DNA of 37,733 nt from an uncultured Prevotellaceae bacterium (GTDB taxonomy: Bacteria; Bacteroidota; Bacteroidia; Bacteroidales; Bacteroidaceae), in NCBI GenBank assembly GCA_949299545.1, contig CASGAM010000007.1, forward strand, positions 1 through 37,733, written 5' to 3'. The notes beneath the pieces are model-generated. The model was not told where the DNA came from. It did not search any database and was given only the letters and a program-made list of their open reading frames with translations. Shown one piece after another: positions 1-6,220 of the stretch (positions are counted from its first letter, which is position 1; every line of letters begins with the position of its first letter). A program made the translations under genes and the position numbers.

Positions 1-1
1 C

Positions 2-238
2 GAACCGCCTCGCATGTTGCGCAAAGTATCCCTTTCTTCGGTTTCGGAAGGAAAGCCTTCTTCTCAAGCTGGAACAGGAGTGGAAGTAGGGCAGACTATC
101 GAGCACGAGCGTTTCGGCATAGGCGAGATAATAAAGGTAGAAGGGACGGGGGATAATTGCAAGGCAACGGTCCGTTTCCGACATGCCGGAACCAAGCAAC
201 TCTTGTTAAAGTTCGCGAGATTTAAAGTAATAGAATAA
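2..238 (+). CDS. UvrD/PcrA-type DNA helicase, C-terminal end (partial)
   Basis: This is the 3' end of an open frame that enters from the left edge; the internal ATG at 14 is not a start. About 78 residues are visible. They hold the short C-terminal module found in UvrD/PcrA superfamily 1 helicases: a polar linker, then a small SH3-like fold reading VGQTIEHERFGIGEIIKVEG and ending in KFARFKVIE. In the family this tail (the 'GxG' element after H-FG) contacts RNA polymerase and other partners, while the ATPase core, which is outside the window, unwinds DNA during repair. The helicase motifs cannot be seen here, so the call rests on the tail alone. No terminator is obvious before the inverted repeat that follows. 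Confidence 0.75.
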   Translation, partial: EPPRMLRKVSLSSVSEGKPSSQAGTGVEVGQTIEHERFGIGEIIKVEGTGDNCKATVRFRHAGTKQLLLKFARFKVIE

Positions 239-243
239 TGTTT

Positions 244-334
244 ACCACAGATTACACAGATTTCGATCAATTAATAGAGGATACGAAGGATGTCTGTGTT
301 TCTCTTAATTAATTAAATCTGTGTAATCTGTGGT
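244..334. repeat. 20-bp perfect inverted repeat between helicase and nspC
   Basis: ACCACAGATTACACAGATTT at 244-263 is matched exactly, in reverse complement, at 315-334. The 51-nt centre contains a further partly complementary AATTAAT/ATTAATT stretch, so an even longer imperfect stem is possible. No U-tract follows either arm, so it does not look like a standard intrinsic terminator. It lies 18 nt upstream of the nspC start and would sit in the nspC leader or between two co-transcribed genes. It could be a REP/MITE-like palindromic element; function unknown. Confidence 0.85.
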
Positions 335-352
335 GATGAAAAAACACATACG

Positions 353-1516
353 ATGTTAGATATAACGAAAGTTCCTTCTCCTTGTTATGTAATGGAAGAA
401 GATTTACTCAGGAAGAACCTGAGTTTGATAAAGTCGGTGGCAGACCGGGCAGGAGTGGAAATCATTCTTGCTTTCAAGGCATTTGCGATGTGGAAAACGT
501 TTCCGATATTCCGCGAGTATATCCGTCATACGACGGCAAGTTCGGTGTATGAGGCACGGCTGGCTTTCGAAGAGTTCGGAAGTAAGGCACATACATATTC
601 GCCTGCTTATACCGATGAGAATTTCCCTGAGTTTCTGAAATATAGTAATCACATTACGTTCAATTCCCTGTCGCAATTCGAGCGGTTTTATCCGCAGGTG
701 AAAGCATATTCCGAACCGGTATCTTGTGGAATCCGCATCAATCCGGAGTATTCGGAAGTGGAAGTGGAATTATATAACCCTTGTGCGCCTGGAACTCGTT
801 TCGGGGTAACGGCTGATGTCTTGCCCGAGCGTTTGCCCGAAGGCATTGAAGGTTTTCATTGCCATTGCCATTGTGAGTCGAGTTCGTATGAGTTGGCACG
901 AACTTTAGAGCATATTGAAGCGAAATTCGCCCGTTGGTTCCCTCAATTGAAATGGCTGAACTTGGGAGGCGGGCATCTGATGACCCGTAAGGATTATGAC
1001 ATAGAACATCTGATTGGCTTGTTGCAAGGGCTAAGGACACGTTATCCGCATTTGCAGATTATTTTAGAGCCGGGTTCTGCTTTTGCTTGGCAGACCGGAC
1101 CGTTGGTGGCTTCGGTGGTCGATGTTGTGGAGAGCCGAGGTATTCGCACCGCGATTTTGGATGTAAGTTTCACGTGCCACATGCCCGATTGCTTGGAAAT
1201 GCCTTACCAGCCTGTGGTACGTGGGGCGGAATCGCTTCCGGCTGAGGCGGTCAAGACGGCACGGCCCGAAGAGCATGTTTATCGGTTGGGCGGGAATAGT
1301 TGCTTGAGCGGGGATTATATGGGTAGTTGGAAGTTCGACCATGCCTTGCAGGTGGGCGAACGGATTGTATTCGAAGACATGATTCATTATACTATGGTCA
1401 AGACGAATATGTTCAACGGTATCCAGCATCCTTCTATCGCTTTGTGTCATAGCAACGGTGAACTGGAGGTTTATCGCACGTTCCGTTACGAGGATTATCG
1501 TGACCGTATGTGTTGA
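353..1516 (+). CDS. nspC: Carboxynorspermidine/carboxyspermidine decarboxylase
   Basis: PLP-dependent decarboxylase of the alanine-racemase fold type III family. It converts carboxy(nor)spermidine to (nor)spermidine, the last step of the polyamine pathway found in many Bacteroidota and gut bacteria. The 387 residues match the usual family length. The PLP lysine is K42 in ILAFKAFAMW. Later motifs are the His/Cys-rich FHCHCHCESSS, the glycine loop LNLGGGH, the phosphate-binding EPGSAFAW and the C-terminal active-site segment SFTCHMPDCLEMPY, all typical of NspC. There is no Shine-Dalgarno sequence, as is common in the phylum. The gene stands alone: a helicase gene ends 114 nt upstream and a hairpin follows. 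The partner carboxynorspermidine dehydrogenase is not in the window. Confidence 0.95.
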   Translation: MLDITKVPSPCYVMEEDLLRKNLSLIKSVADRAGVEIILAFKAFAMWKTFPIFREYIRHTTASSVYEARLAFEEFGSKAHTYSPAYTDENFPEFLKYSNHITFNSLSQFERFYPQVKAYSEPVSCGIRINPEYSEVEVELYNPCAPGTRFGVTADVLPERLPEGIEGFHCHCHCESSSYELARTLEHIEAKFARWFPQLKWLNLGGGHLMTRKDYDIEHLIGLLQGLRTRYPHLQIILEPGSAFAWQTGPLVASVVDVVESRGIRTAILDVSFTCHMPDCLEMPYQPVVRGAESLPAEAVKTARPEEHVYRLGGNSCLSGDYMGSWKFDHALQVGERIVFEDMIHYTMVKTNMFNGIQHPSIALCHSNGELEVYRTFRYEDYRDRMC

Positions 1517-1534
1517 TAGCTGGGTCGGTTTTTT

Positions 1535-1621
1535 AATGCATACGGCTTCGAAGGCAGAAGAAGCCTGCTTCATCGGGTGATGCATACGGCTTCGTGAGTC
1601 GATGAAGCCGTATGCATTTTT
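1535..1621 (+). terminator. Hairpin terminator with a duplicated 5' arm, downstream of nspC
   Basis: ATGCATACGGCTTC (1580-1593) pairs perfectly with GAAGCCGTATGCAT (1604-1617) across a 10-nt loop, and a T-run follows directly. This is a good intrinsic terminator for nspC. The left arm is present a second time at 1535-1550, so the single right arm could pair with either copy. GGCTTC (1544-1549) can also pair with GAAGCC (1560-1565). Confidence 0.8.
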
Positions 1622-1694
1622 GTCTGTATGTAGCTGACTTTTTGTCATATAATGAGGCGAGGGATATTTTTTATGAAAAAAAGTGTTCCCTTTG

Positions 1695-1725
1695 TTTGGG
1701 TTTTTAAGAAAAAGCATTACCTTTG
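1695..1725 (+). promoter_or_regulatory. Bacteroidota-type promoter of tRNA-Gly
   Basis: TACCTTTG at 1718-1725 fits the -7 consensus TAnnTTTG. TTTG at 1695-1698 lies 19 nt upstream as the -33 element. The predicted transcript starts near 1732, about 40 nt before the tRNA. Confidence 0.8.
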
Positions 1726-1773
1726 CAACCGCAAAATCAGAAAAAATGTTTTGCAGTTCTTTGAATGTTTGTT

Positions 1774-1846
1774 GCGGAAATAGCTCAGTTGGTAGAGCAC
1801 AACCTTGCCAAGGTTGGGGTCGCGAGTTCGAGTCTCGTTTTCCGCT
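1774..1846 (+). tRNA. tRNA-Gly (anticodon GCC)
   Basis: A 73-nt cloverleaf. The acceptor arm GCGGAAA pairs with TTTCCGC, the D-arm contains GCTCAGTTGGTAGAGC, and the anticodon stem CAACC/GGTTG encloses loop TTGCCAA with GCC at 1807-1809. The T-arm is GCGAGTTCGAGTCTCGT. The discriminator is T, as in glycine tRNAs. CCA is not encoded. Open frames that run over this region are fortuitous. Confidence 0.97.
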
Positions 1847-1855
1847 CTGTAAATG

Positions 1856-1891
1856 GAAAGAGTTGCCTTCAGGTGATTCTTTCTTTTTTTT
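1856..1891 (+). terminator. Probable terminator of tRNA-Gly
   Basis: GAAAGA (1856-1861) pairs with TCTTTC (1878-1883), with an inner CCT/AGG pairing, and an eight-base T-run follows. The stem is short and interrupted, but the position just after the tRNA fits. Confidence 0.5.
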
Positions 1892-2263
1892 GTCGGATAT
1901 TTTCCATCTGCACGTTCCTGAATATAAAGCGTCATAACGGTGTCTCTGCATCAAGTTCCCGTTGAAAAGCCCTCATTGGTCAGTCCGGCCGATAATACAT
2001 TAAGCTACAGCTTATTAAGAAGAAAATAGATTGTGGCCTGTCTTCGTTTTTCTTCTTCCAAATCATTTCTATTACGGCGACCGCTCGCCGCAAAAATTAC
2101 AAAGCCAGAAAAAAAAATTCCAAGCGCTTGCAAATTTTCCTGCGTGCGCTCGCATTTTTATGCTGTTTCTTTCGTGTGAAAACATACGCAAAGAATTGGT
2201 ATGCCGGAGGCCGGTATGTAAAATTAAAGTCAGATGGTATTCGTGGCGTTTTTCGCGAAAAAC
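1892..2263. other. Non-coding stretch between tRNA-Gly and the tRNA-Cys terminator
   Basis: No credible gene is visible; frames here are short and also run over tRNA genes. The stretch contains a small palindrome (TAAGCT-AC-AGCTTA, 2001-2014), one GCGACC-type repeat (2077-2088), a GC-rich hairpin near 2199-2221 (TATGCCGG pairing with CCGGTATG using two wobble pairs), and a perfect 16-bp palindrome GTTTTTCGCGAAAAAC at 2248-2263. No known RNA family is recognised. Confidence 0.6.
2077..2088 (+). repeat. GCGACC-type repeat, locus 1
   Basis: GCGACCGCTCGC at 2077-2088, followed by GCAAAAATT. It belongs to the same short family as the cluster at 21692-21795 and the copy at 37616-37627. All copies are intergenic. 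Confidence 0.55.
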
Positions 2264-2307
2264 AAAAAAAAGAGACATGCCGTCAATGGTTTGCGTACAT
2301 GTCTCTT
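2264..2307 (-). terminator. Intrinsic terminator of the tRNA-Cys pair
   Basis: On the minus strand AAGAGACATG is followed by an 18-nt loop, CATGTCTCTT and a T-run. The arms lie at 2298-2307 and 2270-2279. It sits about 10 nt past the 3' end of the second tRNA-Cys gene. Confidence 0.85.
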
Positions 2308-2317
2308 ACTCTTTTGG

Positions 2318-2388
2318 AGGTGCCCAGCAGATTCGAACTGCTGTGGACGGTTTTGCAGACCGCTACCTCACCACTCGGTCAGGGCACC
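2318..2388 (-). tRNA. tRNA-Cys (anticodon GCA), distal copy
   Basis: A 71-nt cloverleaf on the minus strand. The acceptor arm GGTGCCC pairs with GGGCACC, the anticodon stem GGTCT-loop contains TGCAAA giving GCA, and the T-arm is AGCAGTTCGAATCTGCT. The discriminator is T, as required for cysteine tRNAs. CCA is not encoded. It is identical to the copy 19 nt upstream and is probably transcribed with it from one promoter. Confidence 0.96.
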
Positions 2389-2407
2389 AAAAAAGTTTTT
2401 TTAGAAG

Positions 2408-2478
2408 AGGTGCCCAGCAGATTCGAACTGCTGTGGACGGTTTTGCAGACCGCTACCTCACCACTCGGTCAGGGCACC
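2408..2478 (-). tRNA. tRNA-Cys (anticodon GCA), proximal copy
   Basis: Same sequence as the copy at 2318-2388 in all 71 positions, with anticodon GCA and a T discriminator. It lies directly behind a clear promoter and ahead of the second copy, so the two form a tandem duplication in one transcript. Confidence 0.96.
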
Positions 2479-2496
2479 ATTTCTGTTTTGCGAATG

Positions 2497-2526
2497 CAAA
2501 GGTACAATATTTTTTTTATATTGCAA
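2497..2526 (-). promoter_or_regulatory. Promoter of the tRNA-Cys pair
   Basis: On the minus strand TACCTTTG (2497-2504) matches the -7 consensus. TTG (2524-2526) lies exactly 19 nt upstream as the -33 element. Confidence 0.8.
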
Positions 2527-2689
2527 CCTTTTCTTTAAAAAACTTCCTTATCTGTACTGAGACTGATTAAACGTGTTGTCAGATGGTTGTTTCCGTTTTT
2601 TGTTTCATAAGCATTAGAAACTGTTTTTAATTTTTTCAGTCAACCATGATATTTCGGCGTCACATTTAGGCGGCTGAAGTTTTTTTCGT

Positions 2690-2697
2690 TATTTTTG
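2690..2697 (+). promoter_or_regulatory. Candidate -7 element very close to tilS
   Basis: TATTTTTG fits TAnnTTTG and ends only 5 nt before the tilS ATG. If used, the mRNA would be leaderless or nearly so. No convincing -33 TTTG is found 19-21 nt upstream, so a more distant promoter is also possible. Confidence 0.45.
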
Positions 2698-2702
2698 CTT
2701 GC

Positions 2703-4049
2703 ATGAAGACAGAGATAGCAGCATTCAAGGATAGGGTAGAGGCGACAGTCGTACGCCACGGTTTGTTACAGGCAGATGAAAAAGTCATGGTGGCGCTCAG
2801 TGGCGGTGCCGATTCAGTGGCTTTGTTGCGCGTTCTGGTTGAAATGGGATTTACTTGTGTGGCAGTGCATTGTAATTTCAAGTTGCGTGGCAGTGAGTCT
2901 GACCGTGACGAAGATTTTGTCCGCAGACTTTGCCGGAAGCTGAGTGTGCGTGTGCATGTGCGGTCGTTTGATACTGCCGGTTACGCAAGTGCCCACGGCA
3001 TAAGTATTGAAATGGCGGCCCGTGACTTGCGGTACCGGTATTTTGAGGAAGTGCGCTTGTTGGAGAATGCCCGGGTCGTGGCAGTGGCACATCACAGGGA
3101 TGACAATGTAGAAACGTTGTTGCTTAACCTCGTGCGTGGCACCGGTTTGAAAGGGCTTTGCGGCATGCGTTACCGACGCGATGCGATTGTGCGTCCGTTG
3201 CTCGATGTGAGCCGTGAAGACATTCTGGCCTATTTGGCCGCGTTGGGGCAAGATTATGTGACGGACCGTACGAACCTTGAGAATGATGTCAAACGCAATA
3301 AGGTGCGGCTCGACGTATTGCCACAGTTGGCTTTACTGAACCCGTCTGTTGCCGATACGTTGCAGGCTGAGATAAACCGATTCGCGGATGCTTATTCATT
3401 ATACGGATGGGCGGTGGAACATTTTAAGAGGCAGGTGTGTCATGACCATGTGATCGATTTGGAAATGCTGGCAAAAACACCGGCACCCGATGCGTTGCTG
3501 TATGAGATACTGTCCGGTTATGGTTTTACCTCCGCACAAACGGACGATATTGTGAGTATGGGCAATGGGATAAGCGGAAAAGTGTTCGACAGCGGTTGTT
3601 GGCGCCTGTTGCGCGACCGCCAAAAGTTGGTGTTGCAACCGGCAGGCGCATTGCCGGAGTGTTTATGCAGCGTATTGCCTCTTGAAGGGGCTGTCAGGGT
3701 TACACCTGATGACATGTTGTTGGTGAACCGCTACCGACGGGATGAAGGGTTTGAGATTCCCCGGACAAAGGATGTGGCATGTTTTGACTTGTCAAAACTG
3801 ACGTTTCCGCTGACAATACGCCGGGTGTGGACCGGTGACCGTTTTATTCCTTTCGGCATGAAGGGAAGCCGCCTGGTGAGTGATTATCTGACTGACCGTA
3901 AAAAGAATGTTTTTGAGAAAGAGCGGCAACTGGTGGTTTGCAGTGATGAAAATATCGCATGGGTCGTTGGAGAACGTACGGACGACCGTTTCCGTGTGGA
4001 TGCGGAAACAGAACGTGTGATGGTTATCCGCCATGTCAAAGCCGTGTAG
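2703..4049 (+). CDS. tilS: tRNA(Ile)-lysidine synthase
   Basis: TilS uses ATP and lysine to convert C34 of the tRNA-Ile(CAU) precursor to lysidine, changing both charging and decoding from Met/AUG to Ile/AUA. The 448-residue protein carries the N-type PP-loop SGGADS at residues 33-38 and the ATP-pyrophosphatase core, with AVAHHRDDNVETLLLNLVRGTGLKGL characteristic of TilS. It has the middle linker domain and the C-terminal substrate-binding domain (TIRRVWTGDRFIPFGMKGSRLVSDYLTDRK). Length and order fit the long, E. coli-like form. The ATG at 2703 is chosen because it puts the PP-loop about 30 residues in, as in relatives. It is convergent with the hydrolase gene downstream. Confidence 0.95.
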   Translation: MKTEIAAFKDRVEATVVRHGLLQADEKVMVALSGGADSVALLRVLVEMGFTCVAVHCNFKLRGSESDRDEDFVRRLCRKLSVRVHVRSFDTAGYASAHGISIEMAARDLRYRYFEEVRLLENARVVAVAHHRDDNVETLLLNLVRGTGLKGLCGMRYRRDAIVRPLLDVSREDILAYLAALGQDYVTDRTNLENDVKRNKVRLDVLPQLALLNPSVADTLQAEINRFADAYSLYGWAVEHFKRQVCHDHVIDLEMLAKTPAPDALLYEILSGYGFTSAQTDDIVSMGNGISGKVFDSGCWRLLRDRQKLVLQPAGALPECLCSVLPLEGAVRVTPDDMLLVNRYRRDEGFEIPRTKDVACFDLSKLTFPLTIRRVWTGDRFIPFGMKGSRLVSDYLTDRKKNVFEKERQLVVCSDENIAWVVGERTDDRFRVDAETERVMVIRHVKAV

Positions 4050-4112
4050 GAACTGGATGCCGGTGTATTTCCCATAAATATTGGTATTCAGCATTCAGTT
4101 CCTTGTTATTTC

Positions 4113-4760
4113 TTATCTGACGTAAGGATTATGTTTCTTTTCAAAACCGATTTGTGTTTCCGGACCATGGCCGGTATAGACTGTCACGTCATCGGGTAAA
4201 GTAAACAGTTTGCGGCTGATGTTGTCGACCAGTTGTTGCGTATCTCCGCCCGGCAGGTCGGTACGACCTACACTGCCATAAAATAAAGTATCGCCCGAGA
4301 AAAGGACTTTTTCCTTCTCACAATAGAAACACAGGCCGCCGGGGGAATGACCGGGGGTAGCGATGACTTTCAGTTGGTGATTGCCGAATGTCACTTCATC
4401 GCCGTCGGACAGAAATCTTGCCGGATGTGGCAGATTGTCGCCTTGCATGAAATGGCATAATTCACCGAAAAAGTCTGAACCGGTTCCTTTGTATATAGGT
4501 GCTTCTGCGCTGTCCATTTCCGGGGCCGCACCGTAAGTCTTTTGTATAAAGGCCGCACCAAAACAATGGTCGTAGTGTGCATGAGTAAACAAATGGTGTA
4601 TGATATGTAGCCCTTGCGATTCTACATAGTCCGTGATTTTCTTGAAGTCGCCTTTTCCCAGTGCGCCGCAGTCGATGATGACGGCTTCTTTGGTCTCGTC
4701 TGAAACAATGTGGCAGTTTTCTTCCAACATGTTCATGTGAAGTGTTTTTACGGTTAACAT
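4113..4760 (-). CDS. MBL-fold metallo-hydrolase, glyoxalase II-like
   Basis: Metallo-beta-lactamase fold hydrolase of about 215 residues. The metal-binding HxHxDH motif is THAHYDHCFG at about residues 59-67. It is followed by TPGHSPGG, SGDTLFYGSVGRTDLPGG and a late GHGPET histidine, the arrangement of glyoxalase II-like thioester hydrolases. It lacks the C-terminal helical domain of true GloB, so the physiological substrate is open. The ATG at 4760 is chosen: the frame extends ten codons further to a TTG, but that TTG is part of the -7 promoter element itself. The gene is convergent with tilS and lies behind the terminator of the efflux operon. Confidence 0.88.
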   Translation of the reverse strand: MLTVKTLHMNMLEENCHIVSDETKEAVIIDCGALGKGDFKKITDYVESQGLHIIHHLFTHAHYDHCFGAAFIQKTYGAAPEMDSAEAPIYKGTGSDFFGELCHFMQGDNLPHPARFLSDGDEVTFGNHQLKVIATPGHSPGGLCFYCEKEKVLFSGDTLFYGSVGRTDLPGGDTQQLVDNISRKLFTLPDDVTVYTGHGPETQIGFEKKHNPYVR

Positions 4761-4787
4761 AGCGAATGTGTTTTTATTGTTTAATCG

Positions 4788-4795
4788 CAAAGTTA
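4788..4795 (-). promoter_or_regulatory. -7 element of the metallo-hydrolase gene
   Basis: TAACTTTG on the minus strand, 27 nt before the ATG at 4760. No clear -33 TTG is seen; that position falls inside the neighbouring terminator stem. Confidence 0.65.
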
Positions 4796-4797
4796 AC

Positions 4798-4860
4798 GAA
4801 AAAACGACATCCGGAAAAGGGAGAACACTTGTTTTTTATGTGCTGACCTTTTCCGGATGT
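4798..4860 (-). terminator. Terminator of the RND efflux operon
   Basis: On the minus strand ACATCCGGAAAAGG (4847-4860) pairs perfectly over 14 bp with its complement at 4807-4820, then a six-base T-run follows. The loop is long (26 nt) and contains a weak inner CAC/GTG pairing. It is 32 nt past the stop of the TolC-like gene. Confidence 0.85.
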
Positions 4861-4892
4861 GACGTATGTTGGGGATTAAAACTCCATTGTCC

Positions 4893-6209
4893 TTATTCCA
4901 ACTTACCGGTTACCCGCAGATATTCCGTTTCGTAGATTTTATATTGTGTCTGTGCCTCGATGAGATTACTTTGCGCCTGTTGCCATTGTGACTGCGCGTC
5001 AAGCAGTTCGGTTAGCGGAGCCATTGAGGCTGCATAGCGGTTGCTTGTTACCCGCAGGTTTTCGTTTGCTTGTTCTACTCCGGTTTCGGCTGTATGTATC
5101 AGCAGATAGCCGTCTTGCAGGTTACGAATTGCCTGTTGCACTTCAATGGAAAGCAAACGCGTGTTCTTTTCCAGCTCAAGTTGGGCGTTTTGCAATTCGT
5201 ATTGTGCCTTGCGGACTTTTTTACGGTTTTCTCCCCAATGGAAAATAGGGATTTTTACGGCCAGCATCGCTATGCCGAAACCGTCCTTGAACTCTTGCGT
5301 ATAAGGTATCATCGTACCGTTTCCGGCGTTTACCATACTTTTGAGCTTGATATTACCATAGTAAGTATATCCCGCAGACAGACCTACGGTAGGCAGCATG
5401 TCGGCCCGGGTCATACGGATTTTTTCTTCACCTGCAGAAACCTGCTGTTTAAGCAGATGCAGTTCCGGACGCGACTCCATGTCTGACGTCAGGTCGTCGG
5501 GACGTGAAATGGCAAAGGCCGTGTCGGTGGGCACTATTGTCTTGTCGAAACCAACACCTATGAGCCGGCAGACGGCCATGCGGCAAAGGTCGGCTCCGTT
5601 CCGGGCTTTATGCAGCTGGTAATCGATTTCGCTGCGTTTTGCTTCGATGCGCAACAAATCGTTTTTGGTTGCCATGTCGGCAGAAAGTGCAGCGGATGTT
5701 TGGAGATAAAGAGTGTCCATTTGTGTTCTGTAACTTTCCAGCATTCGTACTTTGCGTTCTACTGCGATGTAAGTCCAATATGCCTTGTCGGTTTCGGTGA
5801 GAACGTCCATACGGGTCATACGATGCTGTTCGGAGGCAGCTTCCTTGCCTATGCGTGCCAGTTTCCGGCCGGTTGAAATTTTACCACCTGCATAAATCGG
5901 TTGTGTCAGGTTGATGCCGGCCATATAGGTGCCACGCATCTGTAAATCCATTCCCATCATATCCATGTCGGGGAGCAAGTAAACTCCAGTGGCCGACCCT
6001 TCAAACTTGGGCAGATAGGCCGTTGTCGCTATTTCCAGGTCGAGTTCGGCCTGAAGAAGGTTGTTTTCAGACTGTTGTAACTCTTTGCTGTTTGTAAGAG
6101 CCATCTTGCGGCACTCTGACAGTGATAGTTTTAACGGTTCTTGGGCCACGGTAACGAATGTGGAAAACAAACCGGTGCAACAAATTATGTATAATCGATT
6201 TATATTCAT
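4893..6209 (-). CDS. TolC/OprM-family outer membrane efflux channel
   Basis: Outer-membrane component of a tripartite efflux pump. It forms the beta-barrel and periplasmic alpha-tunnel through which substrates leave the cell. The 438 residues begin with a signal peptide (MNINRLYIICCTGLFSTFVTVAQ) without a lipobox. Two OEP repeats follow, each rich in long coiled helices: the first around residues 28-210 (ALTNSKELQQSENNLLQAELDLEIA), the second after about 230, ending in LTELLDAQSQWQQAQSNLIEAQTQYKIYETEYLRVTG, typical of the family. It is last in a three-gene operon, 11 nt after the pump gene, and is followed by a strong terminator. Substrates cannot be deduced from sequence. Confidence 0.93.
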   Translation of the reverse strand: MNINRLYIICCTGLFSTFVTVAQEPLKLSLSECRKMALTNSKELQQSENNLLQAELDLEIATTAYLPKFEGSATGVYLLPDMDMMGMDLQMRGTYMAGINLTQPIYAGGKISTGRKLARIGKEAASEQHRMTRMDVLTETDKAYWTYIAVERKVRMLESYRTQMDTLYLQTSAALSADMATKNDLLRIEAKRSEIDYQLHKARNGADLCRMAVCRLIGVGFDKTIVPTDTAFAISRPDDLTSDMESRPELHLLKQQVSAGEEKIRMTRADMLPTVGLSAGYTYYGNIKLKSMVNAGNGTMIPYTQEFKDGFGIAMLAVKIPIFHWGENRKKVRKAQYELQNAQLELEKNTRLLSIEVQQAIRNLQDGYLLIHTAETGVEQANENLRVTSNRYAASMAPLTELLDAQSQWQQAQSNLIEAQTQYKIYETEYLRVTGKLE

Positions 6210-6220
6210 TGTCTTGTTCT

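Noticed and set aside
1064-1954. A 296-codon minus-strand frame over nspC and tRNA-Gly
   Set aside because: It is antisense to a clear nspC gene and crosses a tRNA; the peptide has no recognisable domain.
2031-2570. Open frames of up to 179 codons across the tRNA-Cys region on the plus strand
   Set aside because: They run through two antisense tRNA genes and repeat the same peptide only because the tRNAs are identical.
4761-4790. TTG start ten codons upstream of the metallo-hydrolase ATG
   Set aside because: The TTG is part of the promoter -7 box TAACTTTG and would not be transcribed as a start codon.
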